Assembly: GCA_030141605.1 (NCBI GenBank)
Contig: JAQGDQ010000230.1
Span: 1 to 62,000 of the forward strand
Direction: 5' to 3'
From: Tubiluchus corallicola
Lineage: Eukaryota > Priapulida > Priapulimorpha > Priapulimorphida > Tubiluchidae
Length of the DNA: 62,000 nt
A program made the position numbers and the translations under genes. The notes below the pieces were generated by a model, which saw only the letters and a list, made by a program, of their open reading frames with translations, ran no database searches and had not been told where the DNA came from. Below, in pieces: positions 1 to 11,525 of this stretch. The number at the start of each line of letters is the position of its first letter. Position 1 is the stretch's first letter.

Positions 1-7
1 TAAAAAG

Positions 8-3000
8 ATACTGATTATACAGAATTAGTAGAAAGGTATGCAGAAATATGAGGCAAAACTACAGAGATGCAATAAATAAAATACATAAAAAGGAAACTCT
101 CAGTGAATATTTAAATTTCTCAGAAAAATTTTGCTGATGCTTGCCAGAATTGTTTTTAAAATGATGTTAACTTTTATGCTAAGTGTTTAAATTTCTAAAA
201 AGATGCTGCTAGCCCTGTTTATCAGAGATATTTTTAAAGTGGTATGAACTATTAAAGTTTGTTGATAAAGAATGTTAATTAAGAATGTTAATTAATGGAT
301 GCTTAACCCTTTCGCTACGTACTTGCTTTTTAACTGGGCCGTATTGCGTTTTGCACATTTGACAATAATTTCTTGTGGTGTGCCAATAAACCAGAATCTT
401 GTAATTAAACAAATAGTCGTCTATTATTAAACACTAACATTAAATATTAGTTTTATTTGTAACCATGCACACACATACGTGCACACGTGTATGCACAAAT
501 GAGCACGTACTTATATTTAAAAACCAATTATCACATAAACCATAATACTAATCCATATTATGCAATCATTTTATAAGAAAGCAGAACAAGCCACTAAACA
601 TACGTTTCACCAACCATCAACAAGTGATTTTGTGTGAGAATGTACTATAATACAGTATTGTGGAATGCGTCTGGCTTCAGACGTTGATTGGCTGGTTAGC
701 ATTATTTGTTGCGAAGCAACCCCAATCCCACGGCTGTTAAACTTTTCTACAATGTTTTTGCATGGCCATAGCAGCAAAACAAACAGTGACTGTACTTAGT
801 GCTGAGCTTGTGCGGCAGTCTACCGCCTTCCTTAGTGAAAGGGATAAAAGATCAAATTTTTGTCGTGTGCATTTCTTGTAAACCACTACTTTCAACTTAT
901 TGTGCTATAATATAATAATATAATTAATTGCTGATACAGTTTCATTTTAACCTCATTTTGAAATATTTTTAGTCGTTTTTTCCCATCTTTCTAGTGTCTC
1001 TGATCAGTTGCGGTTGTTGCCATTTGATTCCTGGTTGTCACTTCTTGCTCAAGTGTTTAACAATACAGTGCTGTTATTAATGCGTATCAAGGTATGTACC
1101 AGGTTCAGAGACTATACTGTTCTAATGTTTTCCGCCATTATATCAGCCAAATCAACCACTTTCTTAGAATTAGTTTTACACTCCATGAGAATATGGAAAC
1201 ATATTTACTGAATTTCCATCTCTAGACTGCATAAAAAATCCCGTTATTTGGTTCTCCTTTTTAATTAATGAACCACAAATAAGATTTAAGTACCTCACCT
1301 ACATCTGATGTTTTATAGTTGGTTTTATAAAAAATTCTTTACTGTACTGAACTAAACTGCAGTTTAAATTTAGGAATGTACATAAAGAATTAAAAATTTT
1401 GATTTAAACAGTGGTTATGTACAACTTCATAAGGTGCTACTGAAGGCATAACTGGAATTAATTGCATGATTTTTAAAATTGACATATTTTCACAATTCTG
1501 ATGCTGGGCATCCTAACAGCTTTCCGGTGACAGACAACCATTTGGAGGTGATCATACGTTCAATTGTTTATGTAAAGCCCTCGAATGTTGAACAAATCTA
1601 ATTAATTCTCAAGAGATTCTCTAATTCTACTTGCAGTTTAAAAATTTAATACGATTGATTTAATAAGTTAAATATATAATTTTTGTTTTTAAGGCTCTTG
1701 TCCTGTTAATGTGTGGTACCATTAGTGTTGCATCTGGTATGCTTAACACCGAATCAGCTGACAAAGCAGCAGAGTTTCTGTTGGAAGAGGATGCTGATTA
1801 CATTAATGGCATAGATGAGGATGAATCACAGATGCAAGAGGGTGCTTTAGCATCATTAAGCAGCTTGGATGCTGAGCCAGCTATTAATGTGCCGCTGTGA
1901 GTTTATTATCATACAAAACCTGCTGTTGGAAATTTGCTAGGATTTTGTTGAAGTTTCCAATTCTAGTACCAATTTTACCAAAATTGCATGGTAAAGCATC
2001 TCGAATGTTTAACAAATCTAATTAATTCTCAAGAGATTCTCTGTTTGCCATATTGAGAAGTTTTGTTGCTGAACTGTGGATGATGTTTCCATAATTGCGT
2101 TCTGGCTTTCTGACAGATTGAGCTTATTTCAAGTATCAAAAGATTTTTTTACCAGCTGGCTAAGCTCTTGTCCAGTGATTTTAGCAAGTGAAGCGAACAA
2201 AATGAATGCTAGCTGAATGAATAGGCATCATGGTCTTTCAGCTGATTGGGCCATTGTTATTTTGTAATGATAATTTTGTTAGTTTGATTTTACATTCATG
2301 AGATGACATCATTGTGATTTTACTAATTGGTGACTTAAATTTCAGTGATAATACAGTTGAGGTGATGTTGACACACTTGGAGCGAGAAAAACTCATGTCA
2401 GATCTCAGAGAGATGCTGTGCTCACTGTGTAATTATGCACACGATCGTTGCGCTAAATTATTATCAGTTAAAACCAAGGTACTTATTGTCAATCTTTCTA
2501 TTAAGACAACTTAAACAATTGTCTTAGTTATGGTAGCCTTTTAATGACAAGAGAAGAAAATGTTTTTCTTTTGGTATCATTTACAATCCAGTATGGCTGA
2601 TTGTAGAAATTTAGATGTAGGAATTTGATACAATAAGACTGAACTAGTAAACCTGAATCTCAGTAGTACAGAGTTTTTGTGAGCTTCGAGGTGAAAAAAA
2701 ATAGCAAAGTGGTCATGGTGTCTGCTTAGCAACCAAAATTAAGCAATTCAAAAGAGGCCAGTGAGTGGATGGGTGACAATAGAGTTCACTACTCGCTTTG
2801 AACGGTTTCATTCGCCTTACTGATTCTGGCTGTTTACCTCCATGAAGGAACACCGAATCTTGAGGTTTGAGGTTTTGAGGTTTTTCTTGATATCCATCTC
2901 ACATCACTGGACAGCAAGCAAGCATTGCTACTGACTCAAAAACCTGCCTTGCAGAGTGCCGAACTGCATGAAAAACAAATAATTTAGCGAGATTATTTAG

Positions 3001-6000
3001 CAGTTTTGAACTAACATTTAGCGTAAGTCACGCAGTTTGAATTTTGTTATTTTCCATGCTGTGTGATCAAGTGATAATTGCCACTTAGTATTAATTACTA
3101 ACTAGTAAAATTTATAAAATCGTGAATGTAATTAAAACCAAAAAAAAACTACCAACTACTTGTGTTTGGATAGGAAGGTGCACTGGAGCGTATGAGCAGC
3201 CAAGAATTCTTAGAGTTATCTCGATGTATAGAGAAGTTTTCTGTGGCATGCAGAGACATCTGTGGTCGGAAAAGCACATCTTTGCATAGTGCCTTACAGT
3301 GCCAGGTTAGGTTTCAGTTTTTTAAGTACTTCTTTTCATTTATTACATGAGTTTAAATTTTAAAGAATGTTAATTTGTTGTGATCAGCTGTAAATATTGC
3401 GTTAAGCACATTCCCCCTTTTCCCTTTTTTGCATTTTAGATTTTGCCTTCATTTGGGAAATTTTCTTTGATAAAGTTGGTGCAGTGTAACTGATTAGCAT
3501 GCTTTAGCTGCTTATTTTGTATTTTTCAGGCAGACAAGTTTGTAAATAAATTTCACGAAGAAAGGAAAAACAAATTAGGGTAAGGAAACTGCAATTTTAT
3601 TATGCGTAACATGAATTTGATTTAAAGTATCCTGTTTGATGAAAGTAATACAATATTTTTATGTAAAATGTTTTTTTTGCAATTTGACAATTCTTGCAAT
3701 AATTCTTTTTTCTTTTTTTATTTCAAGCGCCTGTTTTATTAATACTGTTTTAAATGGCATATGAGACTTACATACTTAACATTCTGTGTTAGTTATACAG
3801 TTAGCTGCGTTAAATGTTACATTTCTTTAGATTAATTATACCTTTTTTTATATATTACATGTTTTAATTTTTAGCTTAATATTAGACAATGAACGATGGA
3901 AGCAGGCTGATGTTCCAGCTGAGTTCCAGGAACTTGTTAACGATATTCATGAGACTGGTAAGGTTTTTCAAACAGTTATATCAAGTTAGAGTAATGTGGC
4001 TACGAATAGTCAGACATTTTAAAGCAAAAACCAAGCTTCTCAGGAAATGAACTTATAATATTTGAGAAAAATGTTAGAAGGTATTAGCACTAAAATTGTG
4101 ATAAGCGCAGCATGTTATTAATAAAGTCAATTAAGCGTTTCGATCATCTCAAGCTTGGGCGTGCTCATCCAGTTACTGGGCAATAAAAACACTCATCCCG
4201 CCAGGTGCTTGAGCGAACTTCTTTTGCAGCAACAGTTATTATTATCAACTGCAAACAATCTCAAACGTTAAACGAGAGAATATTCTTACTATTTTTTTTG
4301 CTCTTTTATGAATCCTGTTGCCAACTGTGTAATGAAAACCTGTTATCAACGAGAATATAATAATACCCAACTCGGCTAGTTAATGCCACTAGTTAGTAAC
4401 AAAATAATTATTTTAACAAGCTAAAACTAAACTGTGTGAGTTTACCTACTGTGTGCTTGCAACCTGAATTCCATGGTTCTCTCTGATTATATTGTGCAGT
4501 ACTTAAGCATTTTGAGGTATAATCCTGTGGATTTAAAATATGTAAGCACTAAAGTTATTACAAATTGATATAACAATTAATTTTTACATAAACTTAGTTA
4601 AGCACAGAGATTTAGTCAACTAGAATAGCAGAAATTCTGAGTGCACACCAGAAGCTTTGCTATGCGTGCCTTAGTGCAGCTGTCCACCAGCTTACATCAT
4701 TTTTTTCATGTATGTCCACAACAAGGTTCGATTGGTTGGAGACAAATGATTTAAATTTCTTTCGCATTTTCAAGCGAGGTATTTTTAGAAGCGTTTATGA
4801 GAGTACAGTCGACCTTGTTCGAAGGTTGGTTTTTCTTTTAAATACAGCAAAAAACTTTTGCCTCTAGCAAAATTGCTGTTACGTTTTTGACTAGTTTTTC
4901 ACAAAGGGAAGACTTTTAATAATTCGAAAAAACAGAATAAATATTATGTTTTTAAGGCAAAGATATTAGAGGGTTGGTATGGATTGAGGAAGTAAATGAC
5001 TGCTTATGACAAGGTGCCATAAACTGCAAGTGAATCACATAATAACTGACTAGGAAACATTTTACTAACTCAGCATGGTACCATTTAATTTAAAGTTTGC
5101 TGGCTAACAAATTCATCGTATTTATTAGAAACTGCACAGCAAAGATCTGATCAACTTCATTAAGAAGCACAGATTTAAAAGAAAGTGCCTCGAAATATTA
5201 TTGTGCATTTTGTATAGTGACAAAACATGTTTTGTGCATGCTAAGAGATTATCCTTTTGTTACTTATTTGTTTTGAAGGTGAATTCAGATTACTGGAGAA
5301 ACCTAATGGAAATGAGAAAAAACCAAGCGAATATCTTTTTGTAGGCAGTGAAAAATTTGTGGTTGTGGGGTAAGTACACAATGCACGTAGACTCAATAAC
5401 ATGACAAGCTGGCAGTAAAATTTTCTTACTTATTTGCATGAAACTCAGTTTCACTGCTGTGATTATGGCTATAAATTATGTTTTACTAAGCCGCGCGTTA
5501 GTTTCATTAAAGAAAAGTGCATTAAAGCTTATCTGTAGGAGCAACTTTTAATCTTCAGTCATTAATTCCAAAAGCTTAAAACAACTAAACTCTAATGATC
5601 TTTCATGTAACTTGTAGCATTTATGATTCCATTATCGTTTTTGTTGCAAATGTTTTGTTTCTCTCTTTAGCGAACACTAGGTACCAAGTTCAAAACCTAG
5701 CATAGCATGAACATTTTCACTGATTCATTTCTGTCCACTGGGAATGCGCCTCTGATAATTTGATTGCCCGTTTCCAAGTGAATTCATTAGTTGACTAGAT
5801 ATGCAATAAACTCCGTGCACCTCGGATGGCTGGGGGCCCCATAAAGTCTGTCCGAGTTCCACATTTGCACAAGACTCGTATTCGCACATTCACTTCTCGT
5901 TGGATGCACTCTGTGCTTGCTTGTATTTATTTATTCAAATGGGAGCGTACTTGTTCGGCCAAACGTTACTTAGTTTGCTTTAAAATGATTAAATGTTGAT

Positions 6001-9000
6001 TGGCTCCATTTGTTTTGAATATGAATCTGTTTAGAAAATACTCACCACTAATTGCAGTTATATACCCACCTCAGCACAGCTCAAGGTGGAACCACCTAGT
6101 TATAATAATTAAGTAATGAGCAGTGAAATTAAGCAAGGTTTACACATAAAAATGGTTGCGCACGTAAAAACACCATCTGCATTTATTGAGAAAGACAATC
6201 TGGTCTGGGCCTAGTGAAATGGACACTACAAGTCTGAGAAATAATATTGCAGTCAGAATTTTGTTAAAAGGGTAGAATAAATGAATTACAGGCACAAAAA
6301 TGTGCAGGAAACAAGGCAATTTACACGTGACACGTGCGTAAATATGCCGTAATATTTTTATTGATTAGTTTTCCAATTGCTTTGCACCCCCATCGTTGAT
6401 GGGAAAAGCCAGGAAAGCATGCATTCCTTGTATTGTCAAGGTTCTGAGTGTCAAAGATAAGCAGAGAAATACAATGGGTTTTGCATAAATTGTTTTTCTA
6501 AAATATACTAAGTTAAAAATACGGAGCATTCCGATTGTTTAATGGATTATATATATATATAGAAACAGATCCGTTCTACTGTGTCTGTCTGTAATGAACG
6601 ATATTCCGAATTACAAAGAACTGAAATGTGCAGATTCTACTGTACTTCATTATGGTTTGTAATTGTGTTTTTAGAACTGTACTGATGCTTTTGAAGATTG
6701 TAATGGAGTACTGCGATGTCGTCCGTGACATGCCATCTGTCTCCATGGACATAATGACACGGCTAGTAGAATTACTTAAGCTGTTTAATTCTCGTTCATG
6801 TCAGTTGGTGCTTGGCGCCGGCGCCCTCCAGCTGGTTGGTCTGAAAACTATCACCACTAAAAATCTAGGTGAGCAAACTTATGTGGTGTCTTTTTCTATG
6901 CTCATTTCATTACACTACTACTAGTGAGAAAGCAGAAATTAAATATTAAATTATTGAAAATTAGATAAATTAATTAAATTAATTTTCTAAAGTGAATTAC
7001 TTTTTCTTTTTGTCTGGTGAGCAGATGCAAGAAGACAAGTTGTTACATTTAAAGTCATTCTTATTTTCTCATTTGAGTGTTAATTTACAGTTATAATGCT
7101 TAAACGTATTAAGGGCGTAGCCAGGTTCTAGAGTTAGGGGGAGCAAGCAAATAAAAAAGCACAGTGACACATACCAAACAATTTTGTGTTTGATTATGTG
7201 TTGATTGGTTGGGTATTTTGCATTTAAAATCAAAACACAGGGAAGTTGCAGCTTTAAAGGAAGTACATAATTGTTTTGGATTGAAAAGTTGGCATTCAAT
7301 CTCTGACATTTTGACGATTATTTCTCTCTATTCGCAACTTCTTTCACCTTCTTTTTGTTCCACTCAGATAGTTTCTTCTTTTTAGTGTTTTGCTCCATGG
7401 CATTCCTTGCAAGAAAAAAAATCTATGATAACATGATTGTTTTCCTAAACAGTCTTAACAACTGACCATGATATGATATAACCGCCTCATAATAAAATGT
7501 GAAGACACCGAAACTTGCCTTTGCAGTACTTTATCGGTAGGCCTACTACTAGACAATCGTGTGACAGGAATATACATGTATTATAATAATTAAGTGTGGG
7601 TCCATTTGATCATTGGTTCATTCAGTCAACCTTGACAAATGAGTTGCGTAAATGTGCACTAATTTCAAAAACACGGGAGGCAGGTTGGTCAAATGAAGTA
7701 CTTAATTGTTGAAAAGGCGCCAGTTTTGAAAAATGTGCTCATGGGAGCGGTTGCTCCCTTTGCTCCCCTATTAGCTATGCCTCTGAAATGTATAGCTGGT
7801 TATTAGAAATTGAACTTGATCAAAAATTTGTCCATTTTATGATCGTGCCAAAATGTCTTTTTTTTGAGTTATGTATTTATTTAAAAAAAAATAGATTGAA
7901 ATCCATAAAAATTGAAGAAAAAATGCATTCCTGCAATGCAATGATTGGTCTTTTGTTAAAATTTACTAAAATCCGTTTTTATGAAATTTCTGTCTCCAGA
8001 GAAATAATAGGTTCAAATAACATAACTTTTTTTGATGAAATGGAGTCTGTTTTGCAGCGCTAGCATCTCGATGTTTACAACTAATGGTGCACTACATTCC
8101 TCTAATTCGAAAGCAGTTTGAACAAACAAGATCCAGCAAGAATGCAATTGTTTCAAAGCATTTTGACCATGTTTTAAAGGTAACCATAACACATCGTTGA
8201 AAAGGCTGAGTGAATGGCAAATGGCCTATGATGTTTGTCTATCACGTTTTTACACTAAGATTTATTTTCTTAGTCTTTTAAATGAAATTTAATTTAAAAT
8301 ATGATTTAACGTGTATTTAACTTTTGTTCTTATTTGTCTGCAGAAAAAGCCTAAATTATGTTGTGTTTCTTAATCTACTTATTCTGTCTTGCAAAACAAA
8401 TTGCACATTACTGAGAGAGGTACTAGAAATGGTATCAGTACTTCTGAGAGGTAAGGCATTCCTGATTTATATCTCATGAGTTTGTAAAAGTGTTACATTT
8501 TGCTATAGGATTACCTAAATCATATTGAGGAGATTGAGACAAAGTTAGTTGCTATTATGGAATTTATGATTGATCAGCAACTGGAGAAGGTACGTTCCCT
8601 CTATTTGTTTAATCACTTATTTATATGCAATGTACGGCCATATCCCGTTGAAAACACCGGTTCTCGTCTGATTACCGAAGTTAAGCAACGTAGAGCCTGG
8701 TTAGTACTTGGATGGGTGACCGCCTAGGAATACCAGGTGCTGTAAGCTTGCGGGATGCCCACACTGTATCTCGACACTAGGCGAAGGAGCTGCACAAGCA
8801 GCCAACAGCTAGAGGGCGGAGGAGGTCATGTGACCCACCGGCCATGTGTAGAGGAGTAAACCTTCCAAATCAGGAGTGGAGCCCCGAAGGCGGACCAGTG
8901 CAGCATGCTCACTGACTCCGGCAGCTCTTGCAGCCTTCCTGGTGCCAAGCGTATCGCTCCGCTTTCCTTTAGACTACACCAGGGAGGAAAAGAGGGGTTC

Positions 9001-11525
9001 CTGTTGTCTGGGCAACTCAGGATCTCCATACACCTTGCCCAGATGTGCTTCCAGTGGTTAAAGGATCGGACTGCTCAGCCACAGTCGACGCTGCAGCTCC
9101 ATCAATGTGATCAATAACTGACTTTTGGCGCACACTCCATTGTCTTCCGAGACAGAAGGATGCCAACAACAACAAATATATGCAATGCTAAAACATGATT
9201 TTGCTTGCCTTTTCAATCTGTTGGCATCATCAGTATTTGTTTGATTTCTTTGAATAATCTTAAAAGAAGTGATTTGCTTTAATGGAAAAGAATTCAGGCT
9301 TAAAAGTTTAATTAATTAGATTGTTGACCAAATAATTGTTTATGTACATTCTAGATTGTTTAAAATTTTAAGAGGATAGCAAAGTAGGAATTAAAACATC
9401 TTGCATATAGCTTTCACTGACCTTATAAGAGTTTAATGATTTTCAGATTAGAATGTAGTCAGTCTGTCTCCCCATCGAAAAATGTACATATCATCGTTGA
9501 TGCTTGTTTTTCATCTCTGTCTTGGATGCTAATACTCAATTAAATTTTCTGTGGCGTGTGCTCTTTTAAGTAGTTCTTTTTACTTGCAATCTGTTTTTTA
9601 TCATTTTACTTTCAAGTTTTCCTCTTTATGAACAGTATATCCTTTCAGATGCTTTGTATGATTATCTAAACACAAGTTTCAATTTTTCAGTGGGAAGCCA
9701 AACCGCCTATCCCTTCGGCTGGCATGAGATCAACTTGTAAACAAATTCTAAAACTTCACGAAGCCATAAATGAACTGCTTCCTCGTGAACAACTTACTGT
9801 AAGGCTTACAAGTTTTTTTTCTTTTTATTTATGTATAGCTGTTAGAGTAAGTGAACTTTGAAAATAAAAAAATATGATCTTTGATTTTAGTGCACTTTAA
9901 ACATACTCATAACTTTGACAATCCGACTTCTGCTCATGAGTGAATCGATCTATTGAACTGTGTGTTAAAAGCTAGTGCAGATTATGCGTTCTAAACTTTA
10001 AGATGATATCTAAAATTTAAAATGGATTGCTGCATTTCCATTTTCCTTCTCTTTCTGCTTAGTCTCAATATATAGCACAAAATTTTTACTTACCATTCTC
10101 TTGAAATGAAAGTAATGAACAAATTTCCTTTTCATATGGAGACCTGAATTATTATTTTGCAGAGTCTTTTTCTCAGAGTAAATGAGTCTTTCAAATTGAG
10201 ATTTAAAACCCGATTACTGAACTTGTCAATTCAAAATGATGGTGGACCACAACATGCGTGAGTATCAATTTTATTATCAGTAGCACAAACTGACAAACAC
10301 ACAGTTACTAAACAAGCACTTAAATAATCATAAGTTGTTCTTATCTATTTTGTGTTTTGATAAACTATAAGCATTTACTGATACAGTTTCTGCTCAGAAA
10401 AAGTACTGCAAATGTTTTTTACTTGTATATTTGCCAGATTGCCTATGACTATGACACATTTAGTAGACCAGTGTTAGGTTTATCGGAAACTAACTAAATG
10501 ATTTGATTATAACAGTACAGTAACCAGCAAGTTATCAACACGTGTTATTGGATTATTTCAGTATTTCTGGAGATGTACAAATATTATAATGTATATAGAC
10601 AAATCTGCTACACTCAGTGTCCAAACTACAACTATTATTTACACACATTTGACAAATGCTAGTAATACCTCGTACACTTGCTGTAGGGCACTTTTTAAGG
10701 ACCTAGTTGAATCTCAAGATCGGAAACGCAGTTCCAGTACTGTCATAAAATTACCTGATGTTGCTATTTAGGGTTTTACATGGACAATTGAACCTAGAAT
10801 CTAGACTCTATGTTTTTTGGCAGTATTTCCAGTTATTTTTCTGTTTTAATGAAAGGGAATTGTGAAATTTTATTCATAATAAATATTAATGCAAAGTGTA
10901 TGTGTAGCTATTGGCTTTATTTACATTGCCATGTTAAAAAATGGTAACAATCTGCAAGTTAATGTTTAAAAAGAATTTAGATTTTTAGAGACCCTCACAT
11001 GGCTGGTAATAGAGTAAATAGTATATAGTAAATGCTTCTTAAAACATCTAGTTTACCATTAGGTGTTTGAGGTCAGTGAAAATACCATATTTCGAAAACA
11101 CTAAATTTGTTTTAAAGAATCAGCAACATTTTGGTTGTCCTTGCAACATGTTAACCGTAACATTTTATTATTATGTCTGTGACATAAACACGTGCTTGAT
11201 TATATGTGCATGGTGTAATTACATTAATAGCGGCTAAATAACGCATTTTTGCATTTGTTCAACTTTAACGGTCATTATTTCTTGTGCGACATGCATTTGG
11301 TTCTGTAAAATAATTATACCCTTTTTTCGTAATTTGCCCCTCGGCCCCTCTACATCATTTGAATTTTGAGTTGAATTCAGACTTGCATTCTCACTGTTTC
11401 ACCTTTTCATGTGTTTCAGCATGGTGACATCCGATATAGCATTTTACTGTGGTCAGATGAAAGCTTTGGCATATCTTAGCGACGAGTTTAACAACAACAC
11501 AATTAATGTGTGGGACAACAGTTGA
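8..11525 (+). CDS. VPS54: VPS54, GARP complex subunit (5'-partial, 14 exons)
   Basis: This is the 3' part of VPS54, a subunit of the GARP complex that tethers endosome-derived vesicles at the trans-Golgi. Exons: 8-35, 995-1091, 1694-1896, 2346-2478, 3174-3305, 3530-3579, 3875-3957, 5279-5369, 6675-6868, 8058-8179, 8509-8589, 9691-9798, 10163-10257, 11420-11525. All phases join, giving 506 residues plus a TGA stop. Recognisable family motifs are ICGRKSTSL, LDNERWKQADVPAEFQ, FNSRSCQLVLGAGALQ, VGLKTITTKNL, RCLQL-VHYIP and NDGGPQ, followed by the short C-terminal Vps54 tail. An in-frame TAA at 1-3 implies that the first exon begins after the AG at 6-7. The N-terminal third lies outside the window. 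The 1694-1896 exon is acidic and poorly conserved, as is the matching region of the human protein. The introns hold several transposons. The family call is secure; the 1694 exon and the first exon are the least certain parts. Confidence 0.95.
307..843. mobile_element. piggyBac-like MITE
   Basis: This is a 537-bp non-autonomous element in a VPS54 intron. The left end reads TTAA-CCCTTTCGCTA and the right end, reverse-complemented, reads TTAT-CCCTTTCACTA. A TTAA target and a CCCTTT terminal repeat are piggyBac hallmarks. The right-hand target copy is mutated to ATAA, so the insertion is old. No transposase ORF was seen. Confidence 0.6.
1572..1622. repeat. Direct repeat, left copy (pair flanks a VPS54 exon)
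   Basis: The core at 1580-1622 (43 bp) recurs at 2000-2042 with one mismatch, and similarity extends left into GTAAAGC. The two copies lie in the introns on either side of the exon at 1694-1896, about 420 bp apart. Confidence 0.85.
1991..2042. repeat. Direct repeat, right copy
   Basis: Partner of the 1572-1622 repeat, in the same orientation. It shares the stretch running from CTCGAATGTT through AAGAGATTCTCT with a single G/T difference. Confidence 0.85.
2692..2960 (+). mobile_element. Degenerate 5S-headed SINE (family B, copy 1)
   Basis: The head resembles the internal promoter of 5S rRNA: AGCAACC-AAATTAAGCAA, then GGCCAGTGAGTGGATGGGTGAC. The body shares TCTGGCTGTTTACCTCC with the copies near 26650 and 34930. 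It is too decayed to show clear target duplications, so both ends are approximate. Confidence 0.5.
7110..7785. mobile_element. hAT-like MITE in VPS54 intron
   Basis: This 676-bp element has terminal repeats reading roughly AAGGGCGTAGCCAGG at the left and AGAGGCATAGCTAAT at the right when reverse-complemented. Each is followed by a GGGGAGCAA-type block. It is flanked by 8-bp target duplications, AAACGTAT (7102-7109) and AAATGTAT (7786-7793), which match at 7 of 8 positions. An 8-bp duplication is characteristic of hAT elements. The small ORFs inside show no transposase similarity that I recognise. Confidence 0.72.
8633..8749 (+). rRNA. 5S rRNA-like head of the SINE (pseudo-5S)
   Basis: It starts at TACGGCCATA, as 5S rRNA genes do. 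It keeps the box A region (CCGAAGTTAAGCAACG), the intermediate element and box C (CTTGGATGGGTGACCGCC, then GGTGCTGTAAGC). The length (~117 nt) fits 5S. No oligo-T terminator follows. Transcription would run on into the SINE body, so this is a Pol III type-1 internal promoter rather than a functional ribosomal gene. Confidence 0.8.
8633..9176 (+). mobile_element. 5S rRNA-derived SINE (SINE3-type)
   Basis: This is a 544-bp SINE in the VPS54 intron between the exons at 8509-8589 and 9691-9798. It begins with a nearly complete 5S rRNA copy, continues with a roughly 370-bp unrelated body, and ends in a LINE-like tail (TTGTCTTCCGAGACAGAAGG) with (CAA)n. It is bounded on both sides by the identical 11-mer TATATGCAATG (8622-8632 and 9177-9187), a perfect target-site duplication. 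Intact duplications and well-preserved box A and box C sequences indicate a relatively young insertion. Overlapping small ORFs on both strands here have no support as genes. Confidence 0.9.

Noticed and set aside
5836-5876. Hairpin CTCGGA...TCCGAG in a VPS54 intron
   Set aside because: A six-base stem is expected by chance at this scale.
8633-8749. A genuine 5S rRNA gene
   Set aside because: It carries many substitutions, lacks a T-tract terminator and is embedded in a SINE with flanking target duplications.
8826-9117. Three overlapping ORFs of 61-70 codons
   Set aside because: They lie inside the SINE body on both strands; GC-richer sequence makes chance ORFs longer.
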